A stretch of DNA of 64,000 nt from Brenneria sp. hezel4-2-4 (GCF_013155275.1 NZ_JABJXS010000006.1:1-64000), one strand, 5' to 3'; shown: positions 1 to 9,321, numbered from the stretch's first letter. The notes: generated by a model not told the origin, from the letters alone. Numbers and translations are program-made.

Positions 1-46
1 TCAGGGCAAAAGCAATTTGCTCTTCAGTACAGCGGATCTTTTTCAT
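1..46 (-). mobile_element. IS3-family transposase OrfA, first 15 codons only (runs off the window)
   Basis: Reading leftward from an ATG at 46-44, the frame gives MKKIRCTEEQIAFAL, the usual opening of OrfA of IS3-family elements (IS2/IS407/IS1222 type), the small DNA-binding helix-turn-helix subunit of the transposase. A GAGG ribosome binding site lies just upstream (about 56-61 on the plus strand). Only the beginning is present because the window starts inside the gene, so I cannot tell whether the element is intact. The terminal inverted repeat should lie within roughly 47-150, but I could not place it with confidence. It marks the left side of the accessory region. Confidence 0.7.
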
Positions 47-521
47 GGCCGGATTGCCTCTTTTTTAAGGAAAAGAAGGGCAGAAAACTCCAGTTTAGCC
101 TGGTCCTGTTTAATGGGAAGAGATCAGGATACAAACGTATTCAACTTTAACTTCATGATTAGAATAAGCAGGAAAAAAATCCCGACACAGACAATAAATA
201 AAGGCATATCAGTAACTCCGGGTTTTTATATTATTAAAGGTAAGATAGTTTTCTATTACTTATGATTTTCCCTGATAATTAACCCTACGACTCCTGCAAT
301 AACATTTATTTCTTACAAACCTATCCCATTTATTTAAAGTTGCAGAAAGACGACCAACATCCCGGCAACTTTAAAATTAAATATATAAAAATAAATCGCA
401 TGAAAAATAGAAGACAACACCTACCCGATGGCTATTACCGCTTGTTTAATTAAACCAAGCGGTAATGCACCACATTATTTCCAGTCAGATAATTATCTTT
501 TTTATTTTTGGCTATTCGATA
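47..521. other. AT-rich spacer with one strong hairpin, no convincing gene
   Basis: This 475-base stretch is clearly richer in A+T than the genes beside it. I see no open frame with a good ribosome binding site and recognisable product. It should contain the outer end of the IS element whose OrfA starts at 46, and it holds the perfect inverted repeat at 434-466. The rest shows nothing I can name. Confidence 0.5.
434..466. terminator. Perfect 11-bp hairpin downstream of the dehydratase gene
   Basis: ATTACCGCTTG (434-444) is an exact inverted repeat of CAAGCGGTAAT (456-466), with an 11-base AT-rich loop that is itself nearly palindromic. It lies 56 bases past the stop of the minus-strand dehydratase gene, so it could end that operon, but no clear T-run follows on either strand. 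A mobile-element end or protein-binding site is also possible. Confidence 0.45.
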
Positions 522-2489
522 TTATTTATTTAATGCTTTTACACCTGCCTGTAATACTTCGATAATTTTATCGGTATCATAAATACAGCCTTTCCAGGTT
601 CCGCCGCTGGCCGCCTGTAGCGCCGCCCATAAACGCGTGTCATCAGGCAGTTCCGGATGGGGGCTCAAATCAGGATGGGCCTCGCGTTTCGCCAGCACCT
701 CAGCCGCTTCATCCGGCGTCAGAGGGTGTTCCTCGCTGCCGATAAAATTAATCGATCCCGACAATTCCCGACGATCGATGATAATTTCAATCATATCGCC
801 ATCGCGCAGCTTGCCAATCGGCCCACCGACCAACGCTTCCGGCCCGACATGCCCGACGCAGGCGCCGGTAGAGACGCCGGAAAAGCGGGCATCGGTAATC
901 AGCGAAACATATTTGCCGTAAGGTAAGTGCTTCAGCGCCGACGTCACCTGATACGTCTCCTCCATACCGGTTCCCGACGGCCCGCCGCCGATGATCACCA
1001 TGATGTCGCCCTTGTGCACATGGCCTTGTTTAATGGCTTTAATCGCCAACTCTTCCGATGTAAAAACGCTGGCTTTACCGGTATGCCGGTAGATACCATC
1101 CTCCCCGACCACCGAGTCGTCTATTGCCGTCGATTTAATGACCGATCCTTCCGGGGCGATATTGCCCACCGGAAAGGTGATCGTCGACGTCAGGCCTCGG
1201 GTACGAGCCTGCGCCGGGCTCATGATCACCTCATCAGGGTGAATGCCGTCCAGCTCTTGCAAACGTTCGCGGAATATTTGCCGCCGCGCCGAATTTTCCC
1301 ACCATGCCAGGTTATCACCCAAGGTTTCCCCGGTAACGGTCAGCACATCTTCATGCAACAGCCCTAATGCACGCAGGTGCAGCATCACTTCGGGTACGCC
1401 GCCGGCAAGAAACGCGCGCACGGTCGGATGATAAACCGGGCCGTTAGGCAACACGCTGACCAGCCGCGGTACTCGGCGATTGATGGCGGTCCATTGATCG
1501 ACGCCAGGGATCTGACACCCCGCGGCATGTGCAATGGCGGGAATATGCAGCAGTAGATTGGTTGACCCGCCAAAAGCGGCGTGCACCGTCATCGCATTCT
1601 CAATCGCCTTGTCGGTCAGAATATCCCGGGTCGTCAACCCCTTACGTTCCAGCGTCAGTACCGCGCGCGACGACTGACGCGCAATTTCCAGCCAGACCTC
1701 CTGCCCAGAAGGCGCCAGCGCGGAATGCGGCAGCGCCAGCCCCAGTCCTTCGGCCACCACCTGTGACGTACCGGCCGTACCGAGGAACTGGCATCCGCCG
1801 CCCGGGGAAGCACATGCCCGGCAGCCGAGCATCGCGGCTTCTTCCAGCGTCAGATCGTGATTGGCAAACCGCGCGCCAATCGTCTGCACTTTGCCCGCGT
1901 CCTCACCGTGCGTCGGCGGCAGCGTGGCGCCGCCGGGAACGATGATCGTCGGCAGAGAGTGCATGGATGCCAGCGCAATCATCATCGCCGGTAGTCCTTT
2001 ATCGCAGGTCGCGACGCCAATTACCGCCTTACGGGTGGGGAGGGAACGGATCAGACGACGAAAAACCACCGCCGCATCATTGCGGTATGGCAGAGAGTCA
2101 AACATCCCGGTGGTGCCCTGAGAGCGCCCGTCGCACGGGTCGCTGATATAGCCGGCAAACGGTACGCCGCGATGAAGCGCAATTTCCTCGGCGGCGGCGC
2201 GCATTTGCAAACCAATTTCCCAGTGACCGGTATGGTAACCCAGCGCCACCGGCGTGCCATCCGCATCGCGGATGCCGCCCTGCGTGCCAAGAATCAACAC
2301 TTCACTACCCAATAACTTGTTCGGATCCCACCCCATGCCGGCGTTGAGCGTCAGACCAAAAATATGGCCGCTCGGCGAATCGATCAGCATTTCCGGCGTC
2401 AACGGCAGCGCCCCCTGTGGCCCCGCCGCGTGGGTATGAATGTCATAGACCTGCGCATTGTCTTGATTAAAAATAGTATTAATAGACAT
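522..2489 (-). CDS. yjhG: IlvD/Edd-family sugar-acid dehydratase, YjhG/YagF (D-xylonate dehydratase) type
   Basis: The 655-residue product has exactly the length of E. coli YjhG and YagF and matches my memory of them throughout, for example [20 protein letters not shown] and the long stretch around residues 300-380. These enzymes dehydrate D-xylonate to 2-keto-3-deoxy-xylonate in the cytoplasm. The iron-sulfur cysteines of the IlvD/Edd fold appear as Cys119 (SDPCDG), Cys162 (ATCDKG) and Cys233 (GGGCQF). The start at 2489 has a GAAG-type ribosome binding site. The gene lies 81 bases downstream of the aldolase gene at 2571-3488 on the same strand, the E. coli pairing, so the two probably form an operon turning an aldonate into pyruvate and an aldehyde. 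The exact substrate (xylonate or another pentonate/hexonate) cannot be read from sequence. Confidence 0.9.
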   Translation of the reverse strand: MSINTIFNQDNAQVYDIHTHAAGPQGALPLTPEMLIDSPSGHIFGLTLNAGMGWDPNKLLGSEVLILGTQGGIRDADGTPVALGYHTGHWEIGLQMRAAAEEIALHRGVPFAGYISDPCDGRSQGTTGMFDSLPYRNDAAVVFRRLIRSLPTRKAVIGVATCDKGLPAMMIALASMHSLPTIIVPGGATLPPTHGEDAGKVQTIGARFANHDLTLEEAAMLGCRACASPGGGCQFLGTAGTSQVVAEGLGLALPHSALAPSGQEVWLEIARQSSRAVLTLERKGLTTRDILTDKAIENAMTVHAAFGGSTNLLLHIPAIAHAAGCQIPGVDQWTAINRRVPRLVSVLPNGPVYHPTVRAFLAGGVPEVMLHLRALGLLHEDVLTVTGETLGDNLAWWENSARRQIFRERLQELDGIHPDEVIMSPAQARTRGLTSTITFPVGNIAPEGSVIKSTAIDDSVVGEDGIYRHTGKASVFTSEELAIKAIKQGHVHKGDIMVIIGGGPSGTGMEETYQVTSALKHLPYGKYVSLITDARFSGVSTGACVGHVGPEALVGGPIGKLRDGDMIEIIIDRRELSGSINFIGSEEHPLTPDEAAEVLAKREAHPDLSPHPELPDDTRLWAALQAASGGTWKGCIYDTDKIIEVLQAGVKALNK

Positions 2490-2570
2490 GGCTTCTTCAC
2501 TTATTCAGTAGAATTAAAATCACTGTATCCCTTGGGGAACAGCGGTAACCTATTCTATCCGTAGCGTGCG

Positions 2571-3488
2571 TTATTCCTGTGGAAATAGAGCGGCGTCAAT
2601 CAGCGTTTGCCTGACCTGCGCTTTCTGCCTGTCGTTCAGAGGCTGAGTGGGCGGCAGACAGACAGTCGAAATATCCAACCCCATCAACTTCATCGCCTCT
2701 TTCACCACATTGACGAATGGGCTGTCGATTTGATAAAGCCTCGGCAATTGCAGAATAGTTTTATGCAGCGCGGCGGCCTGCGCCAAATCGCCGGCGGATA
2801 CCGACTGATACAGGCCGACAGACAACGCCGGCGCAAAGTTGGCACTGGCGGAAATCGCGCCATCCCCTCCCAGCAGTAGTGTATTCAGCAAATGATCATC
2901 AAACCCGCAGAACACGCTGAAATCAGGATGGGCAGACTTCACGGTGGTAATCATGTCGCGTAAATGGGCGACCGAGTCGATGGTGTCTTTAATCCCCACA
3001 ATATTGGCATGTGCATCGACGAGGCGTTTCACCAATTCAGGATAGAGATCCTGCCCGGTCAGTTTTGGGAAGTTGTACAAAATCACGGGTAGCGCGACCG
3101 CCTGTGCAATGGCGCCGTAGTAGCCGAACAGATTTTCTTCGGTGATTTGCCAGTAATACGGGTTAATGGCCACCACCGCATCCGCGCCTGCCGATTGCGC
3201 ATGCTGGCTTAGCGCCACCGCTTCCCGTGTATTGGTGCTGCCAACCCCGATCAATACAGGAACGCGCCCGTCCACCAGGCGAATAGCCGTTTCGGTCAAC
3301 CGCATCCGCTCTGTCGCCGACATTTGCGAAAACTCGCCGCCCGTACCGAGGAAAAACAAACCATTCACGCCAGCCGTAATCAGATAGTCGATCACACGCC
3401 GCATTCCGGTCTCATCCAACGAACCATCGGCAGCAAAGATCGAAGATACCGGAGGAATGATCCCGGAAAATTTTGTGCAAAACCCCAT
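2571..3488 (-). CDS. yjhH: DapA-family 2-keto-3-deoxy-sugar-acid aldolase, YjhH/YagE type
   Basis: This 305-residue protein belongs to the dihydrodipicolinate synthase / N-acetylneuraminate lyase family and is closest in memory to E. coli YjhH and YagE, which split 2-keto-3-deoxy-xylonate (or -gluconate) to pyruvate and an aldehyde. The Schiff-base lysine is Lys167 in GIKDT and the catalytic tyrosine is Tyr138 in ILYNFP; the GTGGEF carbonyl loop is at residues 48-53. A strong AAGGAGA ribosome binding site supports the start at 3488. It is the first gene of a two-gene operon with the dehydratase at 522-2489. A palindrome covering the predicted -10 box (3581-3599) suggests repression or induction by a sugar-acid regulator, which E. 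coli provides as XynR; no IclR-type gene lies in this window. Confidence 0.88.
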   Translation of the reverse strand: MGFCTKFSGIIPPVSSIFAADGSLDETGMRRVIDYLITAGVNGLFFLGTGGEFSQMSATERMRLTETAIRLVDGRVPVLIGVGSTNTREAVALSQHAQSAGADAVVAINPYYWQITEENLFGYYGAIAQAVALPVILYNFPKLTGQDLYPELVKRLVDAHANIVGIKDTIDSVAHLRDMITTVKSAHPDFSVFCGFDDHLLNTLLLGGDGAISASANFAPALSVGLYQSVSAGDLAQAAALHKTILQLPRLYQIDSPFVNVVKEAMKLMGLDISTVCLPPTQPLNDRQKAQVRQTLIDAALFPQE

Positions 3489-3853
3489 GAACGTCTCCTT
3501 ACAACACCAAGAGAGGAAGGCCCTTGTCTTTCGACGACGTTAATCGCGATGATTGAGAACCTATCGATAATTTGTTTTACATTATAGAACTAAGTTCTAC
3601 ATTGCATAACAGGATGCTAGCACCGTTGTTTATGGCGAGTAAATAACCGGCTTAGGACATCCTTTAGAAATGGTTTGTGGATCACAAAATCAACGGCAGG
3701 AGATAAAAATCTGAATAAAGTAAGGCGGCATTCCTGCGAGGGAAAGCAGTCAGAGCGGGCAGTCTTTGAATATGCGGGGCGGATGACTCACGTGCAGTGG
3801 TGCGATGCCGCACCGCTCCACAGATAAAACATTTATAAAGCGGAGATGCCTTG
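3489..3853. other. Spacer between the DeoR gene and the aldolase operon; holds the operon promoter
   Basis: No gene is seen in this 365-base stretch. It contains the aldolase-dehydratase promoter and operator (3581-3599), a TTTGTG-GAT-CACAAA inverted repeat at 3674-3688, and a GGTGCG-ATGC-CGCACC hairpin at 3799-3814 near the end of the DeoR gene, which lacks a T-run. Confidence 0.6.
3581..3599 (-). promoter_or_regulatory. -10 box overlapped by a 6-3-6 palindrome, aldolase-dehydratase promoter
   Basis: On the minus strand 3586-3581 reads TATAAT, a perfect -10 hexamer about 93 bases before the aldolase start. The -35 region about 17 bases further upstream (TTATGC) is poor, suggesting an activated or weak promoter. 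TAGAAC-TAA-GTTCTA at 3585-3599 is an exact inverted repeat overlapping the -10 box, as expected for an operator. The regulator is unknown; IclR-family or DeoR-family binding is my inference. Confidence 0.5.
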
Positions 3854-4669
3854 TTACACCAACGTCAAATTAAACGGCTGCGCCTTAAGCTGAGCCTGAG
3901 CTTCCGGCGGTAATCCGCCGTCGGTGACGATATCCGAAAGATCGGATAAGGGCGTGACGCAAAATAGTGAATAAGCGCCGTACTTACTGCTGTCCGCCAG
4001 CAAAACCCGGCGGCTGGCGTTGAGGCCGAGATCCTGCTTCACGCCGGCTTTTTCCTCGGTCGGCGTGGTGATGCCTTTTTCCAGACTCCACGAGTTGCAA
4101 CTGATGAACGCGATATCCGGGTAGATGCTGCGTAATAAACGCCGGCCGTGTTCGCCGATGCATGACTGGCTGCTGTCATCAATCCGCCCGCCGATAATCG
4201 TCACTTCAATCTGTTTGAATTCGGACAAAAACAGGGCGATTTGCAGATCGGCGGTGATCACCCGCAATGGCAGGTGCGTCAGATTGCGCGCCAGCTCCAA
4301 CATGGTAGTGCCCGCATCCAGCACCACCGCGCTGCCCGGTTTCACCAGCGTCGCGGCATAGCGGGCGATGGCCTGTTTTTCCTGTAAATTACGTTGAAGC
4401 TTTTCATTAGTGGTCGGCTGGGAGGGAATAAACCGGTTAAGCGTGACGCCGCCGTGGCTGCGGCTGATAACGCCCTGCTCATCCAGTTTGATCAGATCGC
4501 GGCGAATCGTCGCCGGGGAAGCATCAATGACAGTAACAAGTTCATCCACCGTCACCAGATTATGGCTTTTCAGATAATCCATAATCTGATCAAGACGGCT
4601 TTGACCTCTCACTTTATCCCCGCTTACGCGGAAAGCATCACTCAATGTTTGCCCCACGACGATATCCAT
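3854..4669 (-). CDS. DeoR-family transcriptional regulator of sugar-acid catabolism
   Basis: The product is a DeoR-type repressor. Residues about 24-75 form the winged helix-turn-helix, with the signature [19 protein letters not shown] followed by SHGGV. The rest is the DeoR C-terminal sensor domain, with the AGTTMLELA and ADSSKYG motifs that bind phosphorylated sugars. As drawn it is 271 residues, slightly long for the family (about 250-260). The ATG at 4669 has only a distant GGGAG, so a GTG at 4612 preceded by GGGGAT is a serious alternative giving 252 residues. It lies directly downstream of the kinase and PdxA-type genes (5' end 46 bases past the pdxA-like stop) on the same strand, so it probably controls them, like YgbI in the ygbIJKLM group. 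Confidence 0.85.
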   Translation of the reverse strand: MDIVVGQTLSDAFRVSGDKVRGQSRLDQIMDYLKSHNLVTVDELVTVIDASPATIRRDLIKLDEQGVISRSHGGVTLNRFIPSQPTTNEKLQRNLQEKQAIARYAATLVKPGSAVVLDAGTTMLELARNLTHLPLRVITADLQIALFLSEFKQIEVTIIGGRIDDSSQSCIGEHGRRLLRSIYPDIAFISCNSWSLEKGITTPTEEKAGVKQDLGLNASRRVLLADSSKYGAYSLFCVTPLSDLSDIVTDGGLPPEAQAQLKAQPFNLTLV

Positions 4670-4714
4670 TTATTTAATTAAAAACTCCCGTCAGCCATAG
4701 AAAATCTCCCGATA

Positions 4715-5695
4715 TTACGCAAGCTGCATGGCCAACTTGATTGAGATCGCCATGCTCTCAGACTTCGCTTTTCCTGTCCAGGCAATATCAAACGCGGTGC
4801 CATGATCGGCGGAGGTACGAATAAAAGGTAATCCGGCGGTAATATTGACGCCATCATAAAAGCCCAGCAGCTTCAGCGGAATATGACCCTGATCGTGATA
4901 CATCGCCACCACCATATCATACTGCCCTTCATACGCCTGTAAGTAGACGGTATCGGGCGGGCATGGGCCGTATACGTCAATCCCTTTGGCTTTCATCGCT
5001 TCAACCGACGGCGAAACAATCTTGATTTCTTCATCGCCAAACAGGCCGTTTTCTCCGGCGTGCGGGTTTACCCCGGCAACGGCAATGCGCGGATGGGTGA
5101 AACCAACCCGTTTAAGGAAAGTATCCGCCATCGCAATCACCGTTTCAACGCGGTCGCGGTTAAGCGTATCCAGGAATTTACGCAGCGCGATATGCGTTGA
5201 AACATGGATCACTTTCAGTTTATCGGTATACAGCACCATGGCGTAGTCGCGGCTGTGGGTGAGCTTCGCCAGTAATTCCGTATGCCCCGGATAGAGATGT
5301 CCCGCTGAATAGAGCGCTTCCTTGTTCAGTGGCGCGGTGGCGATGGCATGAACCTCTTCCGCCATCGCCAGCTCCGTGGCCCGTTTAACGCAGCGGTAGG
5401 CCAGATCGCCCGCCTGAGCCTGAACGATGCCCGGCTTAAGCGTCAGCGGATCGGCCAGCGGTTCGTCGATGATATTCACCACGCCGGGGGTAAAAACCGC
5501 GTCGGCGGGCTTATTGATAACCTTTAATTCAACCGCCGGCACCGCATTCAGCGCCTGAATACGGCGCAGCGTCTGCACACAACCAATCACCACTGCCGGG
5601 GCGCCAGAGAGTTCTCCCTCAGCCAGCGACTTGATAATAATTTCCGGACCAATACCTGCCGGGTCGCCCATGGTTACCGCAATAATTTTACTCAC
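4715..5695 (-). CDS. pdxA2: PdxA2-type 4-phospho-threonate/erythronate dehydrogenase
   Basis: The product belongs to the PdxA family (4-hydroxythreonine-4-phosphate dehydrogenase), with the opening [14 protein letters not shown], the [18 protein letters not shown] stretch and the metal-binding [10 protein letters not shown]. Its partner is a DUF1537 kinase, a pairing known as D-threonate kinase plus PdxA2, which oxidises and decarboxylates 4-phospho-D-threonate to dihydroxyacetone phosphate. A pyridoxine role is unlikely in this context. I place the start at a GTG (5695-5693) giving [10 protein letters not shown] and 326 residues. It has GAGGAGA upstream and overlaps the kinase stop by 8 bases; a longer reading from 5749 would add 18 residues the family lacks. 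The overlap implies translational coupling with the kinase. Confidence 0.88.
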   Translation of the reverse strand: MSKIIAVTMGDPAGIGPEIIIKSLAEGELSGAPAVVIGCVQTLRRIQALNAVPAVELKVINKPADAVFTPGVVNIIDEPLADPLTLKPGIVQAQAGDLAYRCVKRATELAMAEEVHAIATAPLNKEALYSAGHLYPGHTELLAKLTHSRDYAMVLYTDKLKVIHVSTHIALRKFLDTLNRDRVETVIAMADTFLKRVGFTHPRIAVAGVNPHAGENGLFGDEEIKIVSPSVEAMKAKGIDVYGPCPPDTVYLQAYEGQYDMVVAMYHDQGHIPLKLLGFYDGVNITAGLPFIRTSADHGTAFDIAWTGKAKSESMAISIKLAMQLA

Positions 5696-7001
5696 TGACT
5701 TTCTCCTCAATAAAACGCAAAACGTCCAGCAAAGTGGTTTCGTTACCAAATCCCCCCGCTTTAGTCATAACGGGGATATCGCCGACCACGCTGTCCAGCA
5801 ATCGCCCCCAGGGCACGCACGCGGCGATTTGCCCCTTGATCTGAAAACCGCTGGCGCCCAGCGCGGTCGCCACCGCAATCGCAATATCACCGCCGGATAA
5901 ATACAGCCCTCCCGGCAACGGACGCTTAGCCATGCTGTTCGCCATGACGATATTGCGCGTCAGCTCCCCCAGCGCATGGCTGATGGTGTCGCCAAGCTGT
6001 TGCCGACTCAGCCTATGCTGTTGACACAAGTTGTTGATTTCAAAACGTTGGTTATCGTGATGACAGGTTCGAATGATGCAATGGCGTCCCTGTTCCAGCG
6101 CGGTGAGCGCTTCATCGCGCCAGCGGGTCATCGCCGTCAGAACAGACTGAGAAAGTAATTCATTGATATTGATATCAACGATCTGCACATTACGCCGCTG
6201 ACTGATGGCGATAATCTGTTTTTGAGCGATATCGCTCATCGAACCCACCACCGCCAGCAGCGGTTTACTGGTTTCCGGCTGAAAATTCAGGGTCTGCGCC
6301 AGTGCTTCACTCAACCCGGCCGAGCCCACCAGCAAGGGACGGAAAGCCAATGTATCGGCGGCGTTGACGATGTTTTCCAGGTCGTCCTGATGCTCGGCAT
6401 CCAGAATCACCAGACGCACGCCCGACTCGGCCAAATGATGAAAACGTGCGCCCAGATCGGCCCGACGGATGTCGGCTAAATGAATTTCCGCCATCGGCAG
6501 CGTCGTCTGTTCCGCCAGGCGGCTGGCAATCGACGCCGAGCTAACCGGGGTTTTCGGATCGCTGGCAAACTCGGTGTCCGTCAGCAAACGCCCATGCACC
6601 CAGACCTGACCGGCACGGGTAACCCGGCCCTGCGCCGGTGAGGCGGGAGCAACCAGCGCCAATGGCGCCTGCATGGCCGCCAACGCCGCCTCAATTTCCG
6701 CCCCTATATTTCCCCGCAAGGTGGAATCGATCTTTTTAACTACCCATCCCTGCCCGCCGGCGTCATACCACGCGTTCACCGCTTGTGTGGTGCGATGGGC
6801 CGCCGCCTCCGCGTTCACGGCGCGGCTACCGGTATTGATCACCACGGCGTCACCCAGCAGATCCATATGCAGCTTATCGACTTCGAACATCACGCTAACC
6901 TGAGCGCCATTTCGCGACAGGCCGACGCCGGCATCATTTGCCCCAGTGAAATCATCCGCAACGACCAATACCCGATCCGCTGTCTGCTGCTCTTTCGGCA
7001 T
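5688..7001 (-). CDS. DUF1537-family four-carbon acid sugar kinase (D-threonate kinase type)
   Basis: This 437-residue protein has both halves of the DUF1537 kinase family. The N-terminal acid-sugar-binding domain opens with [17 protein letters not shown]. The C-terminal nucleotide-binding domain has [14 protein letters not shown], the PWG stretch and the closing TKAGGFG motif. Family members phosphorylate D-threonate, D-erythronate, L-threonate or 3-oxo-tetronate. Adjacency to a PdxA2-type dehydrogenase favours D-threonate or a diastereomer; E. coli OtnK (YgbK) instead pairs with an aldolase and isomerase. The start at 7001 has GGAGATGGAG in front. It is the first gene of the kinase-dehydrogenase-DeoR run and is divergent from the alcohol dehydrogenase at 7216, sharing a 214-base regulatory region. 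Confidence 0.88.
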   Translation of the reverse strand: MPKEQQTADRVLVVADDFTGANDAGVGLSRNGAQVSVMFEVDKLHMDLLGDAVVINTGSRAVNAEAAAHRTTQAVNAWYDAGGQGWVVKKIDSTLRGNIGAEIEAALAAMQAPLALVAPASPAQGRVTRAGQVWVHGRLLTDTEFASDPKTPVSSASIASRLAEQTTLPMAEIHLADIRRADLGARFHHLAESGVRLVILDAEHQDDLENIVNAADTLAFRPLLVGSAGLSEALAQTLNFQPETSKPLLAVVGSMSDIAQKQIIAISQRRNVQIVDININELLSQSVLTAMTRWRDEALTALEQGRHCIIRTCHHDNQRFEINNLCQQHRLSRQQLGDTISHALGELTRNIVMANSMAKRPLPGGLYLSGGDIAIAVATALGASGFQIKGQIAACVPWGRLLDSVVGDIPVMTKAGGFGNETTLLDVLRFIEEKVSE

Positions 7002-7061
7002 ACTCCATCTCCGGCTTATCGATTACCTGATAATGATTATATTAAATCATATTTGATTATA

Positions 7062-7077
7062 TGTGAGCAATCTCAAA
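7062..7077. promoter_or_regulatory. Candidate CRP site between divergent operons
   Basis: TGTGA-GCAATC-TCAAA matches the CRP consensus TGTGA-N6-TCACA at 9 of 10 positions. It lies 61 bases before the kinase start and 139 bases before the alcohol dehydrogenase start, so it could serve either promoter. Catabolite control would suit acid-sugar genes. Confidence 0.5.
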
Positions 7078-7121
7078 TTATTTGAAATGAATTTAACCTA
7101 TAAATTGTCCCTACAATGTGG

Positions 7122-7159
7122 CAAATGGCTTTTTACATTGATTGACCTCAAGCCATTTG
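7122..7159. promoter_or_regulatory. Widely spaced perfect 10-bp inverted repeat, candidate operator
   Basis: CAAATGGCTT (7122-7131) and AAGCCATTTG (7150-7159) are exact inverted copies separated by 18 bases, so the half-site centres are 28 bp apart. The second copy ends 56 bases before the alcohol dehydrogenase start. The spacing, nearly three helical turns, suits a dimeric or tetrameric repressor; the DeoR protein encoded at 3854-4669 is the obvious local candidate. An RNA hairpin in the leader is another reading. Confidence 0.45.
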
Positions 7160-7215
7160 ACTGAAACAAATCATCGGCATTGGCTGGATTCTGGAAGAAA
7201 AGGCAAGGTAATAGC

Positions 7216-8352
7216 ATGAACATCAATAGCACCATCATCAGCGGCTATCGGGTACTACAGGACATTCGCCATCTTATGGCAGGCAAACAGCACGTATTGT
7301 TTGTCACTGATAAGAACATCGTCGGCCTGTCCGATGTACAGGCGCTGATCGAGCAAGTCAGGCAGACAGTCTCTCAGGTAGTCGTGGTGGACAATGTTCC
7401 CGCCGAGCCCAGCCAGCATGATGTGGCGGGAATATTGGCGCACTTGCCTCACACCTATACCGATATGGTGATTGGGATTGGCGGCGGCAGCGTGCTGGAC
7501 GTCGCTAAGCTGCTTTCCGTACTGTGCGCCGGCGATGATGCCGTCACGCTCGACACGTTGCTGGCCGGTGAAAAGCCGACGCGGCGAACACCGTCGCTGT
7601 TAATTCCGACCACTGCGGGCACCGGCTCGGAAGCCACGCCCAATGCGATTCTGGCTATTCCTGAAAAAGAGACCAAGGTCGGCATCATTACGCCGGTGAT
7701 GCTGCCGGACTATGTGGCGCTGGTTCCCGAATTGACCACCAGCATGCCCGCTCACATCGCCGCCTCCACCGGTATTGATGCGTTATGCCATCTGATTGAG
7801 TGTTTCACCTCCACCGCGGCAAACCCGGTCAGTGATAACTACGCCTTAATCGGTCTGAAAAAACTGTTCGCCAATATTGAGACCTCGGTGAGTGAGCCGG
7901 GCAATCTGGAAGCCAGGCTGAATATGCTGTGGGCGTCTTACTACGGCGGCGCGGCCATTGCCCATTCCGGGACCCATCTGGTGCATGCCATGTCCTATCC
8001 GCTGGGCGGCAAATACCACATCCCGCATGGGGTGGCGAACGCCATTCTGCTCGCCCCCTGTATGCGGTTTGTACAGACGGCCGCGCAGGAGAAGTTCGCA
8101 CAAGCCTACGATCTGCTGCCGGATGCCGAGCTGACGCTCGGTCGCGCGGAGAAAGCCCAGGCGCTGGTAACGTATTTCACCGCGCTGGTGAAGCGGCTCA
8201 ACCTGCCCGATACGCTGCAACAGCTTGGGGTTGAAAAAGCGCATCTGCCTTATCTGGTCGATGGCGCGTTACAGGTTCAGCGTCTGATGAAAAACGTGCC
8301 GGCCCCGGTGAGTGCCGATGACGTACGCAAAATTTATTTAACGCTGTTTTAA
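7216..8352 (+). CDS. Iron-containing alcohol dehydrogenase (group III)
   Basis: The product (378 residues from the ATG at 7216) is a PF00465 NAD(P)-dependent dehydrogenase of cytosolic type. The Rossmann-like half has GIGGGSVLDVAKLLSVL and the nucleotide loop TTAGTGSEATPNAI. The C-terminal helical half has the metal-binding set DALCHLIECF, AHSGTHLVHAMSYPLGG and HIPHGVANAI. An upstream TTG at 7180 would add 12 residues, but the AAGG-type ribosome binding site fits the ATG at 7216. It stands 33 bases before a DapA-family aldolase, so the two are probably cotranscribed, the dehydrogenase perhaps oxidising or reducing the hydroxy-acid or aldehyde partner of the aldolase reaction. The substrate is not inferable from sequence. 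Confidence 0.85.
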   Translation: MNINSTIISGYRVLQDIRHLMAGKQHVLFVTDKNIVGLSDVQALIEQVRQTVSQVVVVDNVPAEPSQHDVAGILAHLPHTYTDMVIGIGGGSVLDVAKLLSVLCAGDDAVTLDTLLAGEKPTRRTPSLLIPTTAGTGSEATPNAILAIPEKETKVGIITPVMLPDYVALVPELTTSMPAHIAASTGIDALCHLIECFTSTAANPVSDNYALIGLKKLFANIETSVSEPGNLEARLNMLWASYYGGAAIAHSGTHLVHAMSYPLGGKYHIPHGVANAILLAPCMRFVQTAAQEKFAQAYDLLPDAELTLGRAEKAQALVTYFTALVKRLNLPDTLQQLGVEKAHLPYLVDGALQVQRLMKNVPAPVSADDVRKIYLTLF

Positions 8353-8385
8353 GTTTTCATCTTTTGATAACGAATCCACGAGGAA

Positions 8386-9276
8386 ATGATGAGTAAAAAC
8401 ATTACCGGCGTACTGACAGCCATCGTGACGCCCTTTGACACCCAGGGTGAATTTAATCCAGTCGCTATGCGTCGACAGGTACAGCGCCAGATGAAATATG
8501 GCAACGGTATTTTCTGCAACGGCACCAACGGCGAGTTTTTTGTTCTGCATACCGATGAAAAAATTGCCGTAACGGAAGTCTGCGTCGATGAAGCCGCAGG
8601 CAAGGTGCCGGTGGTCGGTCACATCGGCGAAATCTCCACTCGCGAAACCATCAAACTCGGTAAACGTATCGCTGCGCTGGGGGTCGATGCAGTCTCCGTG
8701 ATCACCCCCTATTTTGTGCCGCTGAAACAGAAAGAGCTTATCGCACACTATTGGGCCATCGCCGATGCGCTGACCGTACCGGTATTTCTGTATAACATTC
8801 CGGCGCGCACGGGCAACACGCTGGAGCCAGAAACCGTACGTATTTTGGCCGAACATCCCAACATCATCGGTATTAAAGACAGCGCAGGCAGTTATGAAAG
8901 CCTGAGCGGCTATTTACAAGCGGTGAAAGGCTTGCCGAACTTTGATGTTCTGAACGGACCGGATTCGCTCATCCATCAGGGATTTGTTGACGGCTGTTCA
9001 GCCTGTATCTCCGGGCTGGCCAACGTCGCGCCCGAGGCCGTCAGCCAGATCTGGCATCGCTTCCATGCCGGCGATATCGAGGGGTCGCGGCTTGCTCAGG
9101 AACAGGTCAGCGAATTGCGTAATACCTTATATGCCATTGCTTTCTCACCAGCCGCAGTGAAAAAAACCATGACCCTGATGGGAGAAGACGTTGGCGTAAG
9201 CCGATATCCTGTTGAATTTGACGATAACATGAACGCTTCCATTAAAAATATTATTCAACATCATCGTTTATGCTAA
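8386..9276 (+). CDS. DapA-family pyruvate-dependent aldolase (second copy)
   Basis: This 296-residue protein is a second dihydrodipicolinate synthase / N-acetylneuraminate lyase family member, distinct from the one at 2571-3488. Key residues are the GTNGEFF loop (46-52), Tyr136 in FLYNIP, Arg141 in the ARTG segment and the Schiff-base Lys164 in GIKDS. The family condenses or cleaves pyruvate with an aldehyde; the ARTG arginine resembles true DapA, but the genome's biosynthetic dapA would not sit here. Two adjacent ATG codons (8386, 8389) follow a GAGGA ribosome binding site, so the start is uncertain by one codon. It follows the alcohol dehydrogenase and precedes the sialidase-fold gene, suggesting a catabolic aldolase for a keto-deoxy sugar acid. 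Confidence 0.85.
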   Translation: MMSKNITGVLTAIVTPFDTQGEFNPVAMRRQVQRQMKYGNGIFCNGTNGEFFVLHTDEKIAVTEVCVDEAAGKVPVVGHIGEISTRETIKLGKRIAALGVDAVSVITPYFVPLKQKELIAHYWAIADALTVPVFLYNIPARTGNTLEPETVRILAEHPNIIGIKDSAGSYESLSGYLQAVKGLPNFDVLNGPDSLIHQGFVDGCSACISGLANVAPEAVSQIWHRFHAGDIEGSRLAQEQVSELRNTLYAIAFSPAAVKKTMTLMGEDVGVSRYPVEFDDNMNASIKNIIQHHRLC

Positions 9277-9321
9277 TTCATTTTTCGTCAGATAATCGTC
9301 AAGCAATAGAAGGGATATACA

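Noticed and set aside
17-265. Plus-strand frame of 82 codons at the left end
   Set aside because: It runs antisense through the transposase start and then through AT-rich spacer with no recognisable product.
5696-5749. Longer N-terminus for the PdxA2-type protein
   Set aside because: The GTG at 5695 has a good ribosome binding site and gives the family length; the extension lies within the kinase gene.
7180-7215. TTG start for the iron alcohol dehydrogenase
   Set aside because: The ATG at 7216 is better spaced from the ribosome binding site and the extra 12 residues are not typical of the family.
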